From AP-15 sp963703855 (GTDB taxonomy: Bacteria; Pseudomonadota; Alphaproteobacteria; ATCC43930; CGMCC-115725): a stretch of DNA of 64,000 nt. Within the stretch, counting starts at the first letter, position 1. Each line of letters opens with the position of its first letter. Below, in pieces: positions 45,507-54,452 of this stretch. The notes under the pieces were generated by a model. That model ran no database searches. It saw only the letters and a list, made by a program, of their open reading frames with translations, and was not told where the DNA came from. A program made the translations under genes and the position numbers. The stretch lies in contig CAVPFW010000003.1 of the NCBI GenBank assembly GCA_963703855.1, forward strand, positions 62,001 to 126,000, read 5' to 3'.

Positions 45507-46739
45507 TCAGGGCGCCCCCACGGTTAGCCCGCGCTCGCCGCGGCGGAATTCGGGTGTGTCGTTGCGGCCGGCGAGGAAGACTTTGATGTTGCGGGCCGCC
45601 TGGCGCAGACGCTGGCGGTTTTCGACGAGCGCGATGCGCACGAACCCCTCGCCGTATTCGCCGAAACCGATCCCCGGCGACACTGCTACGTTGGCGCGCT
45701 CGAGCAGCAGCTTCGAGAAGGCGAGGCTGCCGATTGCGCGATATTGGGGCGGGATCGGCGCCCAGGCGAACATCGTCGCCTCAGGCGGCGGCACGTCCCA
45801 GCCGGCTTGGCGCAGCCCGTCGATCATCACATCGCGCCGGGCCTGATAACGCGCGCGAATTTCGCCGATGCAGTCCTGCGGGCCGTTCAGGGCCGCGGTG
45901 GCCGCCACCTGGATCGGGGTGAACGCGCCGTAATCGAGATAGGACTTGACCCGCGACAGGGCGGCGATCAGCCGCTCGTTGCCGACGGCGAAGCCGATGC
46001 GCCAGCCGGCCATCGAATAGGTCTTGCTGAGCGAGGTGAATTCGACCGCGATGTCGCGCGCCCCCGGCACTTCGAGGATCGAGGGCGGCGGCTTGCCGTC
46101 GAAATAGATCTCGGCATAGGCGAGATCGGACAGCACGACGATGTCGTGCCGCCGGCAGAACGCGATGATCTCGCCGTAGAAATCGAGATCGACGGTCTGC
46201 GCGGTCGGATTGGCGGGAAAGTTGAGGACGATCGCCAAGGGCGCGGGGATGCTGTGCCGCACCGCCTTTTTCAGCTCGGCGAGAAAGTCGAATTCGGGGC
46301 CGACCGGCACATGTCGCACCGAGGCGCCGGCCATGATGAAGCCGAAGGCGTGGATCGGGTAGCACGGGTTCGGGACCAGCACGATATCGCCGGGCGCGGT
46401 GATCGCCTGCGCCAGATTGGCGAGCCCTTCCTTCGAGCCCAGGGTGACGATGACCTCGCGCTCGGGATCGAGCTCGACCCCAAAGCGGCGGGCGTAATAG
46501 CCGGCGCAGGCACGGCGCAGCCCGGTGATCCCGCGCGACACCGAATAGCCGTGGGTCTTCGGGTTCTGCACCGCCTCGACGAGCTTGGCGACGATGTGCG
46601 GCGGGGTCGGGCCGTCGGGGTTGCCCATGCCGAGATCGATGACGTCGCGCCCGGCGGCGCGCGCCTTGGCTTTCAGCGCATTGACCTCGCTGAACACGTA
46701 GGGGGGAAGACGCTTGATGCGGTAGAAATCCTCGGGCAT
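45507..46739 (-). CDS. AlaC-like pyridoxal-phosphate aminotransferase
   Basis: A 410-residue class I/II aminotransferase. It shows RLPPYVFSEVNALKAKARAA, DLGMGNPDGPTPPHIVAKL, NFPANPTAQTVDLDFY, DLAYAEIYFDG, and the PLP lysine in SLSKTYSMAGWRIGFAVGN. The closest family in my memory is AlaC of E. coli, which makes alanine from pyruvate and glutamate; LL-diaminopimelate aminotransferases are similar but usually differ in the start. It is convergent with ispG. Confidence 0.9.
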   Translation of the reverse strand: MPEDFYRIKRLPPYVFSEVNALKAKARAAGRDVIDLGMGNPDGPTPPHIVAKLVEAVQNPKTHGYSVSRGITGLRRACAGYYARRFGVELDPEREVIVTLGSKEGLANLAQAITAPGDIVLVPNPCYPIHAFGFIMAGASVRHVPVGPEFDFLAELKKAVRHSIPAPLAIVLNFPANPTAQTVDLDFYGEIIAFCRRHDIVVLSDLAYAEIYFDGKPPPSILEVPGARDIAVEFTSLSKTYSMAGWRIGFAVGNERLIAALSRVKSYLDYGAFTPIQVAATAALNGPQDCIGEIRARYQARRDVMIDGLRQAGWDVPPPEATMFAWAPIPPQYRAIGSLAFSKLLLERANVAVSPGIGFGEYGEGFVRIALVENRQRLRQAARNIKVFLAGRNDTPEFRRGERGLTVGAP

Positions 46740-46762
46740 GGCGGCTCGGCGGCTGTGAACAG

Positions 46763-46894
46763 CCGCCTTTTACCCGCGTGCGGCCATTTTGGCGAGGGCC
46801 ATGGCACGGACAACTCTTGATTGTTCCGGCCGGCCCTCGATGTCTTTGGTGGTTGGCCGAGCTTTGCCTCCAGTTCGGCAGCCCGCCGGGTCAA
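46763..46894 (-). pseudogene. IS66-type transposase fragment
   Basis: On the minus strand a short stretch reads RRAAELEAKLGQPPKTSRAG and then NNQELSVPWPSP, resembling the N-terminal part of IS66-family TnpC (ELEAKLGQPPKTPDNSS then PPSQG). It has no start, no downstream transposase and no visible terminal repeats. A scar at most. Confidence 0.4.
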
Positions 46895-46925
46895 CCCTAC
46901 TCTGGGGGCTCGTCCGGTCGCGGCG

Positions 46926-47242
46926 GTATTGGCCGTTCTGCTCGATCAGATGATGCCACTCGTGGCCGGGAGGCGAGGAACCGAGATATTGGCGAAGCTC
47001 CCGTTCGCTGTCGAAGCCTTCCGACGGTTTTTTGATTGAAGCTGATCGAGCGGCTGCGGGTGATCGAACAGGCTTCTGATGACATCGGGCAATTCGTCCA
47101 GCCTCAGGCCGTGTTCGGCGAGATAGGATTCGAGCGCCGCGATATTGCCGCTGCTGCCCATGAAAGCGCGATAGAGGTCGCGGACGGGTCGCCACATCTC
47201 GGTGGAGAGATTATAGCCGGCATCGATCAGATGCGCTTCGCG
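46926..47242 (-). pseudogene. Frameshifted remnant with a WHH-type polymorphic-toxin end
   Basis: The minus strand has REAHLIDAGYNLSTEMWRPV and, further on, AFMGSSGNIAALESYLAEHG and LRLDELPDVIRSLFDHPQPL in one frame, then in another frame SERELRQYLGSSPPGHEWHH followed by LIEQNGQYR. GxEWHHxxEQN endings are typical of C-terminal toxin domains of secreted polymorphic toxins. No start codon or long upstream open frame exists, so this is a broken fragment. Confidence 0.45.
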
Positions 47243-47983
47243 CCCGCCGCGGCGCTGTCGGGATCGCCCTCCGAGGTCTAACGGCCGGACGGGTCGCGCG
47301 GCCCGTCCGGGTCGAAATTTGCCTTGATCAGCGGCGCGGCGCCGGCCAGTTGCCTGTGTTGCCGATCATCAAGATCGGTTACCCGGTATGTAGAGCCCGA
47401 AGATTTGGGCCGGCGCGGTCTCCCGGTCGGCCAGCGCCTTGGCGATATGGCAGCACTGGCGGAAAGCCGGTTCGTGGCATTGGCTCGACCGAACAGGAAA
47501 TTCTGCAGCACCGCCGCTTCGCCGCGACCGAGGCACCGATGTCAGTCGGGTGTGCGCCGGACGAGGATTCAGTCGGGACCGAGCAACACCCTCTTGTCGA
47601 CGACGATTCCCCGGCTCGTAGGGCCGCTGGGATGAAGCCGCCGTGGGTTTTCGAATGCTGGCCAAATCGGCCTCCGATTTCAGCGCTCCTCGGTCTGCGG
47701 CGCGGCAGTGACCCGCCCGATCGGCCGGGAGGCGGTTAGTGTCTTTACCAGGCCGGCGGCGGTCCGGATGGCCGAGCAATCCCCGGAACGGTATACCGCG
47801 AGGCAGTCCAAGCCGGCACGGCAAGGCCGCGTCTGCATCGAATATTTGCGTAACACGCCCGGAGCGACGGCGATCGGTGCCGGCGCGGCTGGCCGCCCTG
47901 AAATCGGACCTATCGTCGGAAATCGCCCAGCTCAAGCAACCGATTACCGCCGCGGCGCGGCGCCAGGTGGGTATTATCCGGGC
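47243..47983. other. Gene-poor stretch of about 740 bases
   Basis: Long frames on both strands here are low in recognisable content and overlap one another. Together with the remnants to the left it looks like a decayed island between the aminotransferase gene and the small membrane protein at 47984. No integrase, repeats or tRNA seen. Confidence 0.45.
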
Positions 47984-48160
47984 ATGGGCCTGTTCGAGAC
48001 GAGCATCGCGCTTGCAGTTTGCCTGCTCGTTCTCGCCGTCGCGGTGGTCCTCGACCGCCGCCCCTATCGCCCCGGCAAGAGCAACTACATCCCGCTGATG
48101 ATCCTTGCTCTCGCGGCCGGCTTGGTGCTCGCCCGGCATCTGTTGGCACTGATCCCGTAG
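47984..48160 (+). CDS. Small two-helix membrane protein
   Basis: A 58-residue protein, too short to stand out but convincing: MGLFETSIALAVCLLVLAVA, a basic Pro-containing loop (DRRPYRPGKSNYIP), and a second hydrophobic segment (LMILALAAGLVLARHLLAL). The two helices with a positively charged cytoplasmic-type loop fit a small inner-membrane protein. No clear ribosome-binding site. It converges with the lipoprotein gene 23 bases away. No family named. Confidence 0.6.
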   Translation: MGLFETSIALAVCLLVLAVAVVLDRRPYRPGKSNYIPLMILALAAGLVLARHLLALIP

Positions 48161-48183
48161 CGGCCGATAAAATCGGAAATCGG

Positions 48184-48426
48184 TCAGTGGGTCCCGGCAG
48201 GGCAGAAGCGCAAATCGTCGCGTTCGTTCTCGTAATCGTCCATCGCCTCGTGCAGTGCGTTGTCAGCGGGCAGGGCCTTCAGCGCCTGGGTGATCTTCTT
48301 TAATGTCGCATCGTCATAGGCGACGGGCTTGGGACATTGGCAGGCGGTCGAGCCGGCACTGCTGCAGCCGGACACTATCAGAACTGCGGCCAGCGCCGCA
48401 AATCCCGTCCCTGCCCTCGATGCCAT
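48184..48426 (-). CDS. Small Cys-rich lipoprotein
   Basis: An 80-residue protein with a lipoprotein signal (LAAVLIVSGC, acylated Cys21). The mature part has five cysteines in total including CQCPKPVAYDD and a helical region KKITQALKALPADNALHEAM then DDYENERDDLRFC. Small Pro/Cys lipoproteins at phage ends can be Rz1-type spanins, but this one also resembles stand-alone alphaproteobacterial lipoproteins. It lies just beyond the phage cluster on the same strand. Confidence 0.6.
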   Translation of the reverse strand: MASRAGTGFAALAAVLIVSGCSSAGSTACQCPKPVAYDDATLKKITQALKALPADNALHEAMDDYENERDDLRFCPAGTH

Positions 48427-48714
48427 GCCCGCTCCCCGTCCCCGCGCCGCCGCACCATGGCCAGGGCCGGGCTTCCGATCAAGCCGAAACCACGGCGATG
48501 TTATACGGAGAAACGATTTACTCGGCTTCCGTACAGCGACGAGCCAGCCATCAGAACGAGCACGTGGATCACGGCCAACGTTTGCGTTGCCGGCCGGGCC
48601 ATGGTCGCTTTGGCGCGGTACTCGAGTGGGCTGTTACCGCCGAGCCCATAGCCGGCTGCGGTAACGCAACGCACTCCGTTCGCGTCACCCGCATTTAGTA
48701 CCGCACTGGTCTTC

Positions 48715-49559
48715 TTATTGCTTGACCAGCGTTGCCACAGAGATGTGCGGCCAATCGATTCCCAGGAAGTTAAGGATCACCGTCTGCGTGTATTGCAGCT
48801 GCATGAAAGTCCCGCTGCCGTCCGGCTGTTGAACGGTTTCGATCCAAAAGATCGCATCGAGTTTTGTCGCGTTGGCATTTTGGACGACGAACGGAATGTT
48901 GACGATGCCGCCGCTCGGAGTCGTCGAAATTATCAGCACGACGGTACTGGTGATGTCCTGTCCGAGGATCGCTTCTTGCAAGGCAAAGTTTGGATTTTTG
49001 ACAAAGGGCGGTTTGAAGCCCGGGGGCAATGGCGGGTTGGCAAAAGGATCGAGATAGCCAGGGGTCAGAGGCGGGCCGGGGGAATTCTTTGTCGGTGTCG
49101 AGTCGACGGCGGCGATTACCGGGCCTCCGGCCACCGTCAAGGCATGGCCTTGCGCCAGCAGCGAATCACCATGCGGAATCGTGCCCTGGCGTACCACGGT
49201 TGCGGGCTGAACGGGATCGGTCGTGCTCGGCACGTTGAGCCAAAGACCCGGCTCGATGTGCATCGCTTCATTCGTCACAGCGTCGCTGACCCGCTGCAGG
49301 TAGGTCAACCCCGCAAGAAAGATGTCATCCTGCCCGGAGCCTCGGTTCGGAACCTGTCCGCCGATCGGGGCGAATTGCAGGGTCTCCAAGGTGGCGCTGA
49401 GCTTGAGGCGGAAGGGTTGATTATCTGCTTGTCTGGCAGTGAGATCAGGTTGAAACCGGTGCCGACCCAGGTGCCGGCGAGATCGGTGAGCGGTCCAAGC
49501 TGGTCCGCGACCTTCTTCAGCGGAGCGCTAGCGCGAAAGCGGATCGGGGCGGAAAGCAT
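48715..49559 (-). pseudogene. Heme-binding-like beta-barrel protein, frameshifted
   Basis: From the ATG at 49559 (GGAGGAAAGG upstream) the frame gives KKVADQLGPLTDLAGTWVGT, then GFNLISLPDKQ, and breaks near 49424. The homologous continuation is in the next frame: NQPFRLKLSATLETLQFAPI, GGQVPNRGSGQDDIFLAGLT, HIEPGLWLNVPSTTDP and QGTIPHGDSLLAQG. These strings belong to a FABP/nitrobindin-like family annotated as heme-binding. One A after CAG restores the frame (CAGAATAATC). It is not a phage structural gene and may be host DNA or cargo. Confidence 0.65.
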
Positions 49560-49746
49560 GGCCTTGCCTTTCCTCCACTGATTTCCTAAAATATTATCCA
49601 TATTCGGGAAATCCCCGTCAAGCTATTTATCCTTAACGATTGGCGGCCGTTAACGCGATTGAGGCTTGGATTCCTCGGGTGGCCAAACCTCCGACAGAGC
49701 AAAAAGGAGGAGATCGGGTGCGACGGATAACTCTTCGAAGCTCGGT

Positions 49747-50106
49747 TTATTTTTCAGCAGTATTGACGCCGTATCGCAGGCACAACTCCTCAAGCTGATA
49801 GTCTGCCTGATGGACCCCGTCCAGAGTTGCGATGCGTGCAAACTCTGCGCGATAGCCGCGCCTGTGCTCGGTGACGTCGCCCCACAGCCTCACCGACCCG
49901 TAGGCAACCGAAAGCCAGGGGGTCGACACACGCCGCGCCTCCTCGATGGCCTGATCCCGTTCTTTGAAGGCGAAGACTCCAAAGCCCGATCGAGGATCGC
50001 CCGCTATGAACCCGTCTGTTGGCCAGGGAATTTCCCGGAGGGGGCTCAATAAATGGCCGTCACGGATGATCCAGATGCGCCATCCGATGATCTCCCCGAG
50101 CGTTAT
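49747..50106 (-). CDS. Phage-associated protein of unknown function, no standard start codon
   Basis: About 119 residues beginning near TLGEIIGWRIWIIRDGHLLS, then FGVFAFKERDQAIEEARR and AYGSVRLWGDVTEHRRGYRA, a pattern I associate with small phage/prophage proteins (GxVxLWGxVxEHxxGYRAE) of unknown function. At the expected start the DNA reads ATAACG where ATGACG would overlap the preceding stop; here the previous gene ends TAA and this one would begin with ATA. The frame is open 87 codons further upstream, but that part is the shadow of another gene. Confidence 0.5.
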   Translation of the reverse strand: MTLGEIIGWRIWIIRDGHLLSPLREIPWPTDGFIAGDPRSGFGVFAFKERDQAIEEARRVSTPWLSVAYGSVRLWGDVTEHRRGYRAEFARIATLDGVHQADYQLEELCLRYGVNTAEK

Positions 50107-50258
50107 GCGGGGACCTTCGCGGGGACATCTGGCTGCGAAGGCGTCTTTGGCGGCGGCGACCGCGACGGGATCGAAGGTGGCGTCGGCTCGCGGGAGGGTG
50201 ATACCGGCTCGGTCAAGGGTATGACGATGTGCCGCCGCACAGGGACACCAATTTCCAT
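50103..50258 (-). CDS. Pro-rich 51-residue protein
   Basis: MEIGVPVRRHIVIPLTEPVS followed by a tail of Pro, Ser and Glu/Lys residues (REPTPPSIPSRSPPPKTPS). It starts at an ATG with a very strong ribosome-binding site, AGGAGG, 7 bases upstream. Tiny proteins of this composition are common in alphaproteobacterial phages, with no known role. Its TAA overlaps the ATA at the head of the next gene. Confidence 0.6.
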   Translation of the reverse strand: MEIGVPVRRHIVIPLTEPVSPSREPTPPSIPSRSPPPKTPSQPDVPAKVPA

Positions 50259-50494
50259 CGCATCTACCTCCTGATTCTCGATCTGCGACATATGCGCGAA
50301 GCATCGAACAAAAGAGAGTATGGGGACATCCCGCCTCCCCAAAGGATATTCCCTCGCAAGTATTCATATCGTGGCTTTACCGAGAACGGTCGCGGTTACA
50401 TTGATGAACGCCGCATCCCTCAGAATAATTCATTATTAGAGGCACTGCCCGGCAGGCCTGCGCACTCCGACCCCCCGCCACTTTACACGGAGCC

Positions 50495-50692
50495 TCAAGC
50501 TCGACGCTGGGGCGAGGCTGTTTTTTCGGGCATCAGCACAGCGACAAGACCGGCGAGAGATATCAGCACTTGGATGACCGCCTGCAAAACCGAGTCGTCG
50601 GCGTGCACTCCGGCGGCGCCGAGCACCGCGCCGAGCCCGGCATAGCTGGAAGGCTCCTTCAACCGGGCGACAAGAAAGGCAAGAAAAGTCAC
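50495..50692 (-). CDS. Putative holin
   Basis: A 65-residue protein from a GTG with AAAGGAG 5 bases upstream, preferred to a longer frame. It has a short N-terminal hydrophobic part (TFLAFLVARLKEPSSYAGLG), AVLGAAGV, and a membrane helix (VLQAVIQVLISLAGLVAVL) with a basic end (SPQRRA), the size and shape of small phage holins. It lies downstream of the tail genes, where lysis genes are expected. Confidence 0.6.
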   Translation of the reverse strand: MTFLAFLVARLKEPSSYAGLGAVLGAAGVHADDSVLQAVIQVLISLAGLVAVLMPEKTASPQRRA

Positions 50693-50767
50693 GGGATCTC
50701 CTTTCGATATAACAGAGCCTTCAGTGATCGGCGCATCCGCGAGCATGCCGATCGCCGGAACCCAGCG

Positions 50768-50977
50768 TTACCGGGCCGCGACGACGATGCGCAGCCCGTC
50801 TGGCCCGAAATTGAATTCCTGACTGGCGCCGTTCGAATGCCGCATCAGGCACAGGCCGGTTTCGACATTGGCCGACAGAATGAGGCCGGGCACGTCGTCC
50901 ATCGTGTCGCGGCGCACGATCTTGTATCGGCGCCGCTCGCTCTCGGGATCGACCGCCGTCAACTTGCGCGGAAGCAT
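50768..50977 (-). CDS. Small phage protein, unknown
   Basis: A 69-residue soluble protein: a basic start (MLPRKLTAVDPESERRRYKI), then VPGLILSANVETGLCLMRHS and FNFGPDGLRIVVAAR. Its place between the coiled-coil membrane protein and the putative holin, on the same strand, suggests late phage expression. No family known to me. Confidence 0.55.
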   Translation of the reverse strand: MLPRKLTAVDPESERRRYKIVRRDTMDDVPGLILSANVETGLCLMRHSNGASQEFNFGPDGLRIVVAAR

Positions 50978-51024
50978 CGTGTCCCCCTCAATGCGCTGAT
51001 TACCCGCCGGTCGCCGGCAGTCAT

Positions 51025-51342
51025 TTATTTCCTGTCTTGCTTTTGCACGATCTGGGTGCGCAGATCGCCGATAGCGTCGATGATGCGCGCCAATGCGGCG
51101 CGCATCTCGGCCTGGAAGTCGCGGTCGTCAAGACGGCGCTGATCGAGCACCCGCTCGGCGGCTGCGATGCGCAGGTCGTGCGAGGCGACCTGCACGCCAA
51201 GATCGGCGCGCAGCTGCTCGATGTCGCCGCGCAGGCTGATGTAGCTGGTAACGGCGCCGCCGCCGACAGTCAGCACCAGCACGGTCGCCTGCATGACATG
51301 CCCGAAATTGATCTCGGGCGAAAACCGCGGCTTCAGAGTCAA
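51025..51342 (-). CDS. Membrane-anchored coiled-coil protein of the lysis region
   Basis: A 105-residue protein with one transmembrane helix (about 16-35, VMQATVLVLTVGGGAVTSYI) and a long charged helix to the end (RGDIEQLRADLGVQVASHDL, MRAALARIIDAIGDLRTQ). Such an N-in anchor and coiled coil fits an inner-membrane spanin or a phage lysis accessory. The start is inferred as TTG, overlapping the upstream stop as TTGA; longer frames upstream are shadows. Confidence 0.55.
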   Translation of the reverse strand: MTLKPRFSPEINFGHVMQATVLVLTVGGGAVTSYISLRGDIEQLRADLGVQVASHDLRIAAAERVLDQRRLDDRDFQAEMRAALARIIDAIGDLRTQIVQKQDRK

Positions 51343-51734
51343 GGGATAAACGGCGCCGCCGGAGTTGCCTTCAGCAGCTCGGCCAGCACCCCGGCCCAGA
51401 CCGGCTGACAGGCCGGGGCTTGCAGCGCCATCTGCACCGCCCGCTTCTCCTCGATCGCGGTCAGCAGGCCCGCCGAATTGCCCGTGGCGGCGACCGCATT
51501 TCCGGTCGCAGCGAGCACCGGCCAGCAGGTCGCGCCGGCGCTGTCGCCAACGGCGGTTGCGATCGCCGCCGCGTTCTGCGCGTCGCCGGCGGCAAATTGC
51601 CCGATTTGAGCGCAGCCTCCGAGCCATATACCCAGCATTATCGCCAGTGACACGGCGCCTGCCGTGACGATCCCATCGCTGACGCCGATTGCCCGACCGT
51701 CAACGTAATTCCACAACTTCGACATTTGCGTCAT
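51339..51734 (-). CDS. Phage membrane/lipoprotein-like protein
   Basis: A 131-residue protein whose ATG overlaps the stop of the tail-tip gene (ATGA). It has one hydrophobic segment (about 20-38, GIVTAGAVSLAIMLGIWL) ending in GGC, a lipobox-like site, then an Ala-rich helical part (AIATAVGDSAGATCWPVLAA). It may be lipid-anchored. With the next gene it forms a coupled pair, which suggests a lysis role, but no family match is known to me. Confidence 0.5.
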   Translation of the reverse strand: MTQMSKLWNYVDGRAIGVSDGIVTAGAVSLAIMLGIWLGGCAQIGQFAAGDAQNAAAIATAVGDSAGATCWPVLAATGNAVAATGNSAGLLTAIEEKRAVQMALQAPACQPVWAGVLAELLKATPAAPFIP

Positions 51735-54406
51735 GCTCCCATTGCTCCCATAAACGTCCATGCCAAATTGGCGAGAGTTGCGTCGGGCGCTGCCGGCGCG
51801 ACCAGGGTCAGCACATCCCCGGCATTGAAGGTGGTTGCCGACGCCATTGTGAACGTCGCGGTCGTAGCCGCAGTGGCGAACGCCATGCTGCCGACATTCG
51901 CCCCATTCTTTTGCACCTCGAACGTGACCATTGCCGTCGCCGCCGTTCCAGCGGTTCCCCGGCTGCCCGCGAGCCCGGCCGGAAAGGTGACGGTCATAAC
52001 AAAGACGTAGCGCTGTAAAACGAGGCTGGCGGTCGGATTGCCGTTGAGAAACGTGCCGGTGACGACGGCGACGGTCGCCCGCCCGGCGCCGGTGATGGCA
52101 TAGGTGTAGGCCGGCACCGAGGCCAGATCCTGAATCCCCCCGCCGACGATGTTCAGCGAGACGAATTTCAGATAGATCGTCTGCCCGATCAGATTTGCCG
52201 GATAGGAAAAGTGCCCGATCGCCTTGTCCAGCCGGGCGAATTGCGACCCTACTGGATGGTCGGCGATGGCGGTACCGTAAGCGCCGCGGTACAGCGTCGT
52301 CAGATTATATTTGGAGGTCCCGGTCAGTGTCGCCGTCTGATAGGCGAGCAGTTCGCCGCCGACATAGCTCAAAGTCACCAGGTTCTGCGCATCGGTCGCG
52401 GATACCGAGACCAAGGTGCCTCGGCTCTCCGTCAGATCGACTGAAAGCGTGTTAACCGTGTCCGGCGAGGAATGCGGTGGCAGATCGGCGGCCAGGACGC
52501 CCTGCGCCGCCGGCCCGGCGACCGTTCCGGCCAAGGCATAGGAACTGCCGTCGCTCGAAATCCAGACCTGCGCCGAGCCCCAATTCGGACCGCCCGACAG
52601 TCCCACCCAAATTTCGAGATCGCTCGACAGCAACCCTGCCGGCGGTTCGAAAATCAGCGGCGGATTGACGTTGCCGGGTGCCGAATTATAGTTCGGCACG
52701 TAGCCCGCAGCGCCCTGCTTGGGATAAAGCACGGCGGTCGAATAGCCGCCGAAGAAATCCTCCGCGGTGATCGTCAGCGTTCCCTCGTCGTCCTCTTCAA
52801 CGGCGGTGACCCGCACGGTCAGCGCGGCGGCGCCGAGCCGCGCGTCGCTGATCTGGACCAGGTCCATCGGCTCCAGCAGGCAATATTTCCAGCCGAGCCG
52901 AAAGGTGTAGGTGTTGCGAAAATAGAGGCTGCGCTGCAGCAGCAGCTGGGCCGCAATCGGGCCGGCATAGGTCGCATCGACGATCGCTCGTGCCTTTAAC
53001 GAGGTGTTGCGGCGCACGCCGTAAAGGTCTATCGACGCTTGGTCGAATGCTTCGACGATTGTCGTGTTGTAGCTGTTCGACCGGTCGAGGCATTCGACCT
53101 GGATCATGTTGTCTGCATCGGCCGGGGTCGAACGGGCGATGTGCACCGGGTCGTCGGTGAACCCGCCGGTGATCGGACCGGCACCGGAGCGCAGCGCGGG
53201 CCCGCCCGGAGCTACGCCGAGATTGGTGCCGACGCTCGACTCCTGGACGATGAAATCGTCCTCACCGAGGCTGTAGATCACGGCAGTGTTCGGGGTGAAG
53301 GTATAGGGCGCGCTGGTCGCGCCGACCGTGATCGTCTCCGCTCCGCTGGCGCTGCCGGAGATCGCGGTGCCGCCGTGGATCTGCACGATGACCAGAGAAT
53401 TGACCGAGCAGGATGCGTAAATGCCGTAACGGCTCAAGATCGCATTGCCGGCCACCTGTTGCGCCAGCCCGGCCGCAGCGCTGGTATAAGAAGTTTGGTC
53501 GGCAAGGCTGGCACCGTACCCCACCGTGATCGGCGATCCGGCGAGCGCCGGGTTAGTGAAGGTCAGGCTCAAGGTGTCGCCCGCAACGATCGTCCCGGAA
53601 ACGCCGATCTCGGTATAGGTAACGCTGAGCGGCTGGTCGCCATAGGGCAGGATCTTCAATAGCGCACCCGACCAGACGATCGCGCTGTTGGTGATCTTGA
53701 CGATATCGCCCAGTGATTGCTGCGCCTCCTGCTGGGTGTCGAGGAGCGGCGACAAAAACAGCCCGGCAGCGGAGCAATATTCGGAATAAAGGGTGAGACT
53801 GTCGAGATTGGCGGCCGGAAAACCAGCGCCATAACGCGGATTGGTCAGGAAATCGACGGCGATCGCCGCCGGGTTGGCATCGACCCCGTTGACCCCGCTG
53901 GCTGCTTCGATGCCAATGATCTCGAACGAGAAATTAGGCAAGGTCGCGGTCATGCCCAGTTGATAATTGTCGAGCGTGATGTTGGCGGTGCCGGAATAGC
54001 TCAGTGCTTTGGCCGGATGATTGGTAACCCAAAACGGGTCGGCTGCCTGCCCGTCGGCGCCGAGATTGATGCTCGACAGGCCCGACAGCGCAACGAGCGG
54101 CGCCGTGTTCTTGTCCCACCAGACCATGCCGAAGCCGGCAACCGGCCCCTGGCAAACGCCGAGAATGATCGAGGCGCTGTAATTGTATTGCTGATTGCCC
54201 GACTTGCCGCCGCCGCCGCCCTTGCCCTTGACACCGGAGCTCGCCGGGGTCGCGGTAAAATCGTCGTAATCGATTAGGTTGGGCGCGGCCCGCGTCGTCC
54301 CGTAGACGAGCGGGATCACGCCGCCCTTCTGCGAGGTTTGGAATTGCAGCGAGCCGATCGCAGTCTTCTGCTTGGCGTTTGCGCCGCCGCCGAGAATGCC
54401 GGTCAT
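51731..54406 (-). CDS. Phage tail-tip / host-specificity-like protein
   Basis: An 891-residue tail protein. The start MTGILGGGANAKQKTAIGSLQFQ and LVYGTTRAAPNLIDYDDF fits tail proteins of alphaproteobacterial phages that follow the NlpC gene. The middle has DDPVHIARSTPADADNMIQV and FRNTYTFRLGWKYCLLEPMD, typical of the tail-hub domain (LEPMDLVQISDARLG), and the last 200 residues are beta-rich with a C-terminal Ala/Thr-rich segment (AATTATFTMASATTFNAGDV) that may be a receptor-binding part. It is in the position of the host-specificity gene of gene transfer agents but is shorter. Confidence 0.82.
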   Translation of the reverse strand: MTGILGGGANAKQKTAIGSLQFQTSQKGGVIPLVYGTTRAAPNLIDYDDFTATPASSGVKGKGGGGGKSGNQQYNYSASIILGVCQGPVAGFGMVWWDKNTAPLVALSGLSSINLGADGQAADPFWVTNHPAKALSYSGTANITLDNYQLGMTATLPNFSFEIIGIEAASGVNGVDANPAAIAVDFLTNPRYGAGFPAANLDSLTLYSEYCSAAGLFLSPLLDTQQEAQQSLGDIVKITNSAIVWSGALLKILPYGDQPLSVTYTEIGVSGTIVAGDTLSLTFTNPALAGSPITVGYGASLADQTSYTSAAAGLAQQVAGNAILSRYGIYASCSVNSLVIVQIHGGTAISGSASGAETITVGATSAPYTFTPNTAVIYSLGEDDFIVQESSVGTNLGVAPGGPALRSGAGPITGGFTDDPVHIARSTPADADNMIQVECLDRSNSYNTTIVEAFDQASIDLYGVRRNTSLKARAIVDATYAGPIAAQLLLQRSLYFRNTYTFRLGWKYCLLEPMDLVQISDARLGAAALTVRVTAVEEDDEGTLTITAEDFFGGYSTAVLYPKQGAAGYVPNYNSAPGNVNPPLIFEPPAGLLSSDLEIWVGLSGGPNWGSAQVWISSDGSSYALAGTVAGPAAQGVLAADLPPHSSPDTVNTLSVDLTESRGTLVSVSATDAQNLVTLSYVGGELLAYQTATLTGTSKYNLTTLYRGAYGTAIADHPVGSQFARLDKAIGHFSYPANLIGQTIYLKFVSLNIVGGGIQDLASVPAYTYAITGAGRATVAVVTGTFLNGNPTASLVLQRYVFVMTVTFPAGLAGSRGTAGTAATAMVTFEVQKNGANVGSMAFATAATTATFTMASATTFNAGDVLTLVAPAAPDATLANLAWTFMGAMGA

Positions 54407-54452
54407 TCGACCATTCCCCTCGATCCTTCATTTGACGTGAGATCTCTGCCGG

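Noticed and set aside
47369..48139. A 256-codon minus-strand open frame in the gene-poor stretch
   Set aside because: Low-quality composition, overlaps the convincing small membrane gene at 47984, and has no recognisable domain.
49747..50367. Full 206-codon frame as the gene start of the phage-associated protein
   Set aside because: Its first 87 codons overlap the Pro-rich gene, which has the strong ribosome-binding site, and lack conserved features.
50491..50527. Plus-strand terminator-like AGCCTC...GAGGCT followed by a T-run
   Set aside because: It lies at the end of the minus-strand holin frame, with no plus-strand gene to end; probably chance.
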